Part shown: piece by piece, positions 58,560 through 64,000 of the stretch
Layout: every line of letters starts with the position of its first letter
How positions within the stretch are numbered: position 1 is the first letter of the stretch
Assembly (NCBI RefSeq): GCF_003030345.1
Contig: NZ_CP028158.1
Span: 6,138,001-6,202,000, forward strand
Direction of reading: 5' to 3'
DNA length: 64,000 nucleotides
Origin: Plantactinospora sp. BC1
Lineage (GTDB): Bacteria > Actinomycetota > Actinomycetes > Mycobacteriales > Micromonosporaceae
Program-made: the position numbers and the translations under genes
The notes under the pieces: generated by a model
What the model was told of the DNA's origin: nothing
Seen by the model: the letters and a program-made list of their open reading frames with translations, nothing else
Database searches by the model: none

Positions 58560-60233
58560 ATGAGCGCCACACTGATCGCCAAGGACCTCGCCGCCGGACA
58601 CGGCGACCGGGTCCTCTTCGCCGACCTCGAACTCGTCGTCGCCCCCGGTGACGTGATCGGGGTCGTCGGGGTCAACGGCGCGGGCAAGTCCACGCTGCTG
58701 CGTACCCTGGCCGGGCTGCAACCGCTCGAACACGGCACCCTGGCCCTCAACCCGCCGTCGGCGAGCGTCGGCCACCTGCCGCAGGAACCCGACCGGCGCC
58801 TGGGCGAGACGGTCCGGGCCTTCCTCGGCCGGCGTACCGGGGTGACCGCCGCGCAGGCCGAACTCGACGCCGCGACCGAGGCGCTGACCGACGGCGTCCA
58901 CGGGGCCGACGACCGGTACGCGACCGCGCTGGAGCGCTGGCTCGCCCTCGGCGGCGCCGACCTGGCCGAGCGGGCCGACCAGATCGCCGCCGAACTGGGG
59001 CTGGCGGTCGACCTGGAGCAGCCGATGACGGCGCTCTCCGGCGGTCAGGCGGCCCGGGCGGGACTGGCGTCGCTGCTGCTCAGCCGCTACGACATCTTCC
59101 TGCTCGACGAGCCGACCAACGATCTCGACCTGGCCGGCCTGGACCGGCTGGAGGAGTTCGTCACCGGGCTGCGCGCCGGCACGGTACTGGTCAGCCACGA
59201 TCGCGAGTTCCTGACCCGGACGGTGACCCGGGTCCTCGAACTCGACCTGCACCAGCAGCAGGTACGGCACTACGGCGGCGGCTACGCGGCCTACCTGGAG
59301 GAGCGCGAGGTGGCGCGCCGGCACGCCCGTGCCGACTACGAGGAGTACGCCGACACCCGCGCCGCACTGGAGGCCCGGGCCCGGTCCCAGCGGGCCTGGA
59401 TGGAGAAGGGCGTCAAGAACGCCCGGCGGAAGGCGACCGACAACGACAAGATCGGCCGGAAGTTCCGGACCGAGGCGACCGAGAAGCAGGCCGCCAAGGC
59501 CCGGCAGACCGAACGGCTGATCGAGCGGTTGGACGTGGTCGAGGAGCCGCGCAAGGAGTGGCAGCTCAAGATGGAGATCGCCGCCGCGCCCCGGGCCGGT
59601 GCGGTGGTGGCGGCGCTGCGCGGTGCCCTCGTCCGGCGCGGCGACTTCACCCTCGGCCCGGTCGACCTCCAGGTGGACTGGGCCGACCGAGTGGTGATCA
59701 CCGGCGCCAACGGCTCGGGGAAGTCGACGCTGCTCGCCGCCCTGCTGGGCCGGCTGCCGCTGGACGACGGGCACGGCTCGCTCGGCCCGGGGGTGGTGGT
59801 CGGCGAGGTCGACCAGGCCCGGGGACTCTTCGTCGGCGGCGAGCCGCTGCTGGACGCCTTCGGCGCCGCCGTACCGGAGCTGAACCCGGCCGACGTGCGG
59901 ACCCTGCTGGCCAAGTTCGGGCTGCGCGCCGCGCACGTGCTGCGGCCCGCCGACACCCTCTCGCCGGGCGAGCGGACCCGGGCGGCGCTGGCCCTGCTCC
60001 AGGCCCGGGGAGTGAACCTCCTGGTCCTGGACGAGCCGACCAACCACCTCGACCTGCCGGCGATCGAGCAGCTCGAATCGGCGCTGGAGTCGTACCCGGG
60101 AACGCTGTTGCTGGTCACCCACGACCGCCGGATGCTGGAGACGGTCCGGGCCGACCGGCACGTCCGGGTCGACGGCGGCCGGGTCACCGAGGAGATCCGG
60201 CGCGCGACCGCCGAACGGCGGCGCCGCCGCTGA
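58560..60233 (+). CDS. ABC-F family ATPase
   Basis: A 557-residue soluble protein with two ATPase domains joined by a charged linker of about 80 residues. Walker A GVNGAGKST (38-46) and GANGSGKST (about 383-391); signatures LSGGQ and LSPGE; Walker B FLLDEPTNDLD and LVLDEPTNHLD. There are no membrane spans. ABC-F proteins bind the ribosome E-site; members include resistance factors and translation regulators. The length and the EEYADTR/KARQTERLIERL linker do not decide between these roles. Confidence 0.93.
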   Translation: MSATLIAKDLAAGHGDRVLFADLELVVAPGDVIGVVGVNGAGKSTLLRTLAGLQPLEHGTLALNPPSASVGHLPQEPDRRLGETVRAFLGRRTGVTAAQAELDAATEALTDGVHGADDRYATALERWLALGGADLAERADQIAAELGLAVDLEQPMTALSGGQAARAGLASLLLSRYDIFLLDEPTNDLDLAGLDRLEEFVTGLRAGTVLVSHDREFLTRTVTRVLELDLHQQQVRHYGGGYAAYLEEREVARRHARADYEEYADTRAALEARARSQRAWMEKGVKNARRKATDNDKIGRKFRTEATEKQAAKARQTERLIERLDVVEEPRKEWQLKMEIAAAPRAGAVVAALRGALVRRGDFTLGPVDLQVDWADRVVITGANGSGKSTLLAALLGRLPLDDGHGSLGPGVVVGEVDQARGLFVGGEPLLDAFGAAVPELNPADVRTLLAKFGLRAAHVLRPADTLSPGERTRAALALLQARGVNLLVLDEPTNHLDLPAIEQLESALESYPGTLLLVTHDRRMLETVRADRHVRVDGGRVTEEIRRATAERRRRR

Positions 60234-60302
60234 ACGAGAGTCCCGGCGAGCGCCGCATCGATCCCCGTTTCTGCCGCCGCCCGGCTGGGCAAGAACTACT
60301 CC

Positions 60303-60620
60303 ATGCTCAGATGGGAGTACGCCCTGTTGGTGCGTCGGCGCCAGCCCCGGCTCGACGACACCGGCTGGGAACTCGCTTACACCTGGTACGGCCCGGATGG
60401 CGCCGTGCTCGACGTCTCCCCGTACGGGGACACCGCGCTCGCCCACCTCAACCGGGCCGGTGCCCAGGGTTGGGAGCTGGTCTCGGTGACCGAGGACGGC
60501 AACATGCAGGGCAGCGCCGAACTGCACCGTTACCACCTCAAACGGGTACTCCGGGCGGTCGCCTCCCGGCCGAGGATGCGCAACCTGGGGCGGGCCGGCC
60601 GACGCGCCAGCACCGGGTGA
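60303..60620 (+). CDS. DUF4177-like small protein
   Basis: A 105-residue protein: MLRWEYALLVRRRQPRLD, then WELAYTWYGPDG, HLNRAGAQGWELVSVTEDG and YHLKRVLR. The GWELV...YxLKR pattern is that of DUF4177. The last residues fall in the start of a 23-bp tandem repeat. ATG at 60303. Function unknown. Confidence 0.72.
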   Translation: MLRWEYALLVRRRQPRLDDTGWELAYTWYGPDGAVLDVSPYGDTALAHLNRAGAQGWELVSVTEDGNMQGSAELHRYHLKRVLRAVASRPRMRNLGRAGRRASTG

Positions 60621-60698
60621 GGCGTGCACCCTCCACCGGGTGAGGCGTGCAGCCGCCACCGGATCAGGCGTGCAGCCGCCAGCGGGTGAGGCGAGGCG
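60611..60698. repeat. 23-bp tandem repeat, about four copies
   Basis: GGTGAGGCGTGCA and close variants start at 60616, 60639, 60662 and 60685, an exact 23-bp period. It overlaps the end of the DUF4177-like gene and fills the gap before the BON-methyltransferase gene. No coding sense. Confidence 0.8.
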
Positions 60699-60740
60699 TA
60701 GACCGGACGATTCCGGGTAGCCGGCGTCCGGGAGGTGGTG

Positions 60741-61463
60741 ATGGTCGCGCAACTGCACAGGGCGCCCTCCGGGGAACGGTTGCGGGCGATCGACGAGTTC
60801 CTCGGCATGGCCTACGCCGACCTCGTCAAGCACGACGACCGGCTGCGCGGCACGGCGGTGGAGGTACGGTTCGACCGGGGCGTCGCACACCTGACCGGCG
60901 ATGCGGCCGACCGGGACGAGCTGGCGCTGATCCGGCGACTCGTCGGCCGGCTCGACGGCGTACTCGCCGTCTGGTCCCGGGTACGGGTGGCCGGCCGGGA
61001 CCCGGTGGTGATGGATCTCGGCTGCGGCGCCGCGAAGCAGTACCCCGGCAACCTCGGTCTCGACCTGCGGGTGGCCCCGGGGGTGGACGCCCAGGCCGAT
61101 CTCTCCGGCCCGTTGCCGCTGGCCGGCGACTCGGTCGACGTGATCTTCACGGTGCACATCCTGGAGCACCTGATCGACTTCCTGACCCTGGTCGACGAGT
61201 GCCATCGGGTACTCCGGCCCGGTGGCGTACTGCACGTGATGAGCCCCTGGTGGGGCCATGTCAACGCGGTCGCCGACCCGACCCACGTACGCCTGCTGGA
61301 CGTGCAGACGATCAAGCACATCTGCCAGCGCCATCCCGGTGCGCCCCGGTGGTATCCGCTGCACGCCGGCTGCGACGGCGCGTCGATCTTCGCCGACCTG
61401 ACTCCGCTGGGCCCGGACGACCCCGGCCCGGACCCCGGCCACCTGGCCCGGTTCTTCGACTGA
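60741..61463 (+). CDS. BON-domain methyltransferase fusion
   Basis: A 240-residue protein. Residues about 25-85 resemble a BON domain (VEVRFDRGVAHLTGDAADRDEL, then VGRLDGVLAVWSRVRV). The rest is a class I SAM methyltransferase: MDLGCGAAKQYPGNLGLD (motif I about 93-103), SVDVIFTVHILEHLIDFL and LVDECHRVLRPGGVLHV. BON usually binds phospholipid or a membrane in outer-compartment proteins, so the pairing is odd. ATG at 60741 follows GGGAGG; two GTGs just before are less well placed. Confidence 0.8.
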   Translation: MVAQLHRAPSGERLRAIDEFLGMAYADLVKHDDRLRGTAVEVRFDRGVAHLTGDAADRDELALIRRLVGRLDGVLAVWSRVRVAGRDPVVMDLGCGAAKQYPGNLGLDLRVAPGVDAQADLSGPLPLAGDSVDVIFTVHILEHLIDFLTLVDECHRVLRPGGVLHVMSPWWGHVNAVADPTHVRLLDVQTIKHICQRHPGAPRWYPLHAGCDGASIFADLTPLGPDDPGPDPGHLARFFD

Positions 61464-61677
61464 GCCGGCCGGCTCCAGGGCCGCCGGTCGCGGATCTCGT
61501 ACCCGTCGGTCGCCGAGACGGTCCACGTCGTCGCTGGCCGGGGCCGGACCGGCCTGGCCCGCCGTCGTCTCCGGCCCGCAGCGCGCAGGTACCGGGCGAG
61601 CCGGAAGGCATGTAGCGCAGCCCGGCGGGAAAGCACCGGTGTCGGAGCGGGTGAAGCGTTCGGGGGAGGGCCGGTAG
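61464..61677. other. Intergenic region
   Basis: No gene, RNA or clear repeat in 214 bp. GAGGGCCGG at 61666-61674 just before the ATG at 61678 may act as a ribosome-binding site. Confidence 0.4.
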
Positions 61678-62622
61678 ATGCGTGCCGTGATGTCTGAGTC
61701 CTTTGGGGCCATGCCGGAGGTCCGGGAGATGCCGGAGCCGACGCCCGGGGACGGCGAGGTGAAAATCGAGGTACAGGCCTCGTCCCTGAACGGCTTCGAC
61801 GCCAAGCTCGCCGGAGGCTTCCTGGCGGGCGAGATCGAGCACCAGTTTCCGGTGGTGCTCGGCCGGGACTTCTCCGGCATCGTGACCGAGGTCGGTCCGG
61901 GCGTCAGCGGGTTCATGCCCGGCGAGAAGGTCTTCGGGGTGGTGGCCAAGCCCGGGCTCGGCGACGGCTCGTTCGGCGAGTACGTGGTCGTACCGGAGGA
62001 GATCGGCCTCGCGCCGCTGCCCGCCGGGGTCGACTACCGGGCCGCCGGGGTGCTCGGCCTGGCCGGGGTCGCCGCGCTGGCCAGCGTGGACGCGGTCACG
62101 CCGGGGCACGGCGAGACGGTGCTGATCTCCGGGGCCACCGGCGGGGTGGGCCACTACGCCGTCCAGCTCGCCGCCGCCCGGGGAGCCACGGTGATCGCCA
62201 CCGCCGAGGCCGGCCCCGCCGCCGACCTGCTGCACGAACTCGGCGCCGCGCACACCGTGGACCACCGGGCCGACCTGGCCGCGCAGGTCCGCCAGCTCGC
62301 CCCGAACGGCGTGGACAGCGCCGTGCACCTGGCCGGTGACCCGGAGCTGATCGCCGACCTGGTCACCCCGGAGGGCAAGTTCTCCTCCACCCTGGGGGTG
62401 AGTGCCGAGCAGCTCGGCGACCGGCCGCTGAACGTCACCGCGATCGAGGCGATCCCGGACCGGATCGTGCTCGACCACCTCGCCACCGAGGCCGCCGCCG
62501 ACCGGCTGCGCCCCTCCATCGCCCGCACCTATCTGCTGGACGAGGTTCCGCAGGCGTTCGCCGACTTCAACAACAGCGGTACCGTCGGCAAGCTCGCCGT
62601 GGCGATCGGCTCGGCCGGATAG
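61678..62622 (+). CDS. MDR-family NADPH-dependent oxidoreductase
   Basis: A 314-residue quinone-oxidoreductase-type protein without the zinc ligands: SSLNGFDAKLAGG, VVLGRDFSGIVTEVGPGV, cofactor motif SGATGGVGHYAVQLA at about 152-166, and a shortened C-terminal half. The GFDAK and FNNSGTVGK segments fit the zeta-crystallin/QOR group. Substrate unknown. Confidence 0.9.
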   Translation: MRAVMSESFGAMPEVREMPEPTPGDGEVKIEVQASSLNGFDAKLAGGFLAGEIEHQFPVVLGRDFSGIVTEVGPGVSGFMPGEKVFGVVAKPGLGDGSFGEYVVVPEEIGLAPLPAGVDYRAAGVLGLAGVAALASVDAVTPGHGETVLISGATGGVGHYAVQLAAARGATVIATAEAGPAADLLHELGAAHTVDHRADLAAQVRQLAPNGVDSAVHLAGDPELIADLVTPEGKFSSTLGVSAEQLGDRPLNVTAIEAIPDRIVLDHLATEAAADRLRPSIARTYLLDEVPQAFADFNNSGTVGKLAVAIGSAG

Positions 62623-62670
62623 CGGCCCGACCGACCCGGCACCCGCCAGCCGCGCACCGCGCCGGCCCAC

Positions 62671-62820
62671 CGTCGCACCGGCCTGTGCGCCTCCCGGGCA
62701 CGCCACCACCGGCCTGTCGCTCGCCAGCCGCGTCGTCGCCGGCCTGGCGCCCGCCAGCCGCGCCACCGCCGGCCCGTCGCTCGCCAGGCGGCCCGTTGCC
62801 AGCCTGTCGGTCGGGGCCGG
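62671..62820. repeat. 30-bp tandem repeat, five degenerate copies
   Basis: Five 30-bp units in exact register (62671, 62701, 62731, 62761, 62791) sharing a CGCCACCGCCGGCCTGTCGC-type core. It fills the 212-bp gap between the MDR and Crp-like genes, which both end or begin next to it. A 10-residue frame exists but shows no gene-like start. Confidence 0.8.
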
Positions 62821-62834
62821 CCGCGGCACGCCCG

Positions 62835-63512
62835 TCAGCTCGCCGCCGTGGCGCGCGCCGCCAGGAGTTCGGGTGCCAGCACCACCACCGCACCCGGCTC
62901 GACCCGGACCAGCCCGGCGTCGGCGAGGGTCCGCAGCGCCCGGTTGACCGTCACCCGGGTCATCCCGACCGACTCCGCCAGCCCCTGCTGCGCGCCGGGG
63001 AGCGGCACCCGGCGCCCGCTCCGGCCGGCCGCCGCGACGAGCCAGGCCGCCACCCGGGTCCCGGCATCGGCGTACGAGGTGCGCACCAGCTCCGCCTGCC
63101 GGTCCCGCAGCCGGCCGGCCAGGTGTCCGAGTACGTGCCGCCGCACCGCCGGTACGTCGTCGATCAGCCGGAGCAGCTCGCCGGCCGGCACCAGCCGGTA
63201 GCGCAACACGGTGGCGGCCAGCCAGGTCGCCGTGTACCCGCCGCCGTCCAGCACCGCGCTCTTGTCGACCGCGCACGGGCCGACGAAGTCGCCGAGCCGC
63301 AGCCGCTTCCCGTCGGCCGTCTCGTGCACCCCGGTCAGGGTGCCCGCCTCCACCACGATCACGTGCTCGGCGGGCTGTCCGCGTACCGCCAGCACCACGC
63401 CGGGCCGGACGGTTCGCGGCGCGGAACGGTCGAGCAGCCGGCGTAGCCGCGCCGGCCCGAGCCCGGCGAAGACGGGTACGTCGGCGAGTCGTCGCAGGTC
63501 CGTCGCTTCCAT
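62835..63512 (-). CDS. Crp/Fnr-family regulator
   Basis: A 225-residue regulator: cNMP-binding beta-barrel at about 15-135, dimer helix, and a winged helix with GLAESVGMTRVTVNRALRTLADAGLV (about 175-200). The phosphate-binding cassette reads FVGPCAVDKSAVL instead of the usual GE...R.A pattern, so it may not bind cAMP. It is divergent from the YciI-like gene (103-bp gap). The target may be that gene or itself. Confidence 0.88.
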   Translation of the reverse strand: MEATDLRRLADVPVFAGLGPARLRRLLDRSAPRTVRPGVVLAVRGQPAEHVIVVEAGTLTGVHETADGKRLRLGDFVGPCAVDKSAVLDGGGYTATWLAATVLRYRLVPAGELLRLIDDVPAVRRHVLGHLAGRLRDRQAELVRTSYADAGTRVAAWLVAAAGRSGRRVPLPGAQQGLAESVGMTRVTVNRALRTLADAGLVRVEPGAVVVLAPELLAARATAAS

Positions 63513-63615
63513 CCCTGAATTCTTCCCGACGGGCCGGGACGGCGCCGCGCCCGGTGTGGAGCGGCTGTATCAGCGGTTACTGCGGCCACCCCTCGGGCGG
63601 CCGTAGGGTCTGCAC

Positions 63616-63903
63616 ATGATCGTTGTGGAACTGCGCTTCACCGGCGACCCCTCCGCCCGACTGGCGGCCCGGCCGGCCCACCGGGAACTACTGGCCCGGC
63701 TGCACGCCGAGGGCGGCCTGCTGGCGGCCGGCCCGTGGGCGGACGACTCCGGCGCCCTGCTGCTCTTCGACGCGGACGAACCGGCGGTACGGGAGGCTCT
63801 GGACGCCGACCCCTACTACCGGGCACCCGGGGTCAGCGTGGTCGCGGTGCGGCCCTGGACGCCGGTCGTCGGCGGCCCGGCGAGCCTCGGGGGCGCCGCC
63901 TGA
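63616..63903 (+). CDS. YciI-family protein
   Basis: A 95-residue alpha/beta protein of the dimeric YciI group: MIVVELRFTGDP, His in PAHRELLARL, GLLAAGPWADDSGALLLFDAD and DPYYRAPGV. A TAGGGT box (63604-63609) ends six bases before the ATG, suggesting a leaderless message. Reaction unknown; relatives act on chlorinated muconolactones. Confidence 0.85.
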   Translation: MIVVELRFTGDPSARLAARPAHRELLARLHAEGGLLAAGPWADDSGALLLFDADEPAVREALDADPYYRAPGVSVVAVRPWTPVVGGPASLGGAA

Positions 63904-63916
63904 ACCACGCCGTCCG

Positions 63917-64000
63917 CTACCGGCCGGAGCGCGGCTGGCCGGACTGCGGCTGGCCGGACTGCGGCTGGCCGGACTGCGGCTGGCCGGACTGCGGCTGGCC
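63917..64000 (-). CDS. Possible 3' end of a gene with SGQPQ repeats (partial)
   Basis: On the minus strand the 15-bp repeat reads in frame as SGQPQ, five times, then SGQPRSGR and a TAG stop at 63917. Gln/Pro/Ser/Gly repeats are common as disordered tails of actinobacterial proteins, so this is probably the end of a gene outside the window, convergent with the YciI gene. The + strand has no start here. Confidence 0.5.
   Translation of the reverse strand, partial: GQPQSGQPQSGQPQSGQPQSGQPRSGR
63931..64000. repeat. 15-bp perfect tandem repeat at the window end
   Basis: GCGGCTGGCCGGACT repeated four times and two thirds without a mismatch, cut by the window end. Perfect copies mean recent expansion or selection at protein level (see the possible gene on the minus strand). 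Confidence 0.95.

Noticed and set aside
57969-61949. 1326-codon open frame on the minus strand across the ABC-F gene
   Set aside because: It is the antisense of the ABC-F, DUF4177-like and methyltransferase genes; its peptide is low-complexity and all sense-strand families are clear.
1-64000. tRNA, rRNA, CRISPR array or insertion sequence
   Set aside because: No cloverleaf-type sequence, rRNA, regularly spaced identical repeats with unique spacers, or transposase frame was seen while reading both strands.

Overview
The window is about 73% GC chromosomal DNA of an actinobacterium, most likely Micromonosporaceae (Micromonospora/Plantactinospora type). The support is strong G/C third-position bias, many GTG starts, starts that lie 6-7 nt after a TANNNT box (probable leaderless transcripts), a CebR-like operator before a cellulase, SARP/BTAD regulators, and the block moeZ - DUF3152 - TetR - DUF3107 - ferritin-like - RhlE, which from memory has the same order as M. 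tuberculosis Rv3206c-Rv3211. I see no tRNA, rRNA, CRISPR array, transposase or prophage block. LAYOUT. 1-1300: end of an operon with a two-WXG helical protein (type VII secretion type). 1.3-17.6 kb: the core block, namely an alkyltransferase-like protein, ProB, an ABC exporter with its own XRE regulator, MoeZ, two DUF3152 proteins with metzincin-type zinc motifs, an alpha/beta hydrolase, a 992-residue disordered protein, TetR, DUF3107, ferritin-like protein, DEAD-box helicase and a coupled methyltransferase. 17.7-29.3 kb: HTH protein, His-rich membrane-anchored protein, NlpC/P60 hydrolase, RecQ fused to a phosphoribosyltransferase-like tail, a 899-residue membrane receptor with an outside periplasmic-binding-protein module, a membrane-anchored BTAD protein, a lipoprotein and an SDR. 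29.6-34.5 kb: a five-gene Liv-type ABC importer operon with a palindrome in its promoter and a strong terminator. 34.6-43.7 kb: a Ser/Thr kinase with an extracellular CBM2-like domain, a membrane spermidine-synthase-like protein, a secreted coiled-coil hydrolase-like protein with a structured leader, and the operon SpoIIE phosphatase - CHASE3 histidine kinase - response regulator - inositol monophosphatase. 43.8-52.2 kb: zinc-ribbon protein, M28 membrane protease, GH9 cellulase, D-amino-acid-oxidase-like flavoprotein, holin-like protein and secreted HNH nuclease. 52.3-64 kb: a large SARP/NB-ARC regulator and many single genes (DHFR-like, GNAT, Smr, TPR, ROK kinase, ABC-F, BON-methyltransferase, MDR reductase, Crp-like, YciI). 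HOW THE PARTS MAY WORK TOGETHER. Overlapping stops and starts mark at least four operons: ABC/XRE, Liv, the phosphatase-kinase-regulator set, and helicase-methyltransferase. Two features point to plant polymers: the GH9 cellulase under a CebR-like operator, and the kinase with a cellulose-binding-type outside domain. A second theme is signalling at the membrane (kinase, receptor, membrane BTAD protein). A third is the number of different short-period tandem repeats between genes (at 29.5, 56.2, 60.6, 62.7 and 63.9 kb), one of which spaces a TACGGT motif every 21-22 bp like an operator array.
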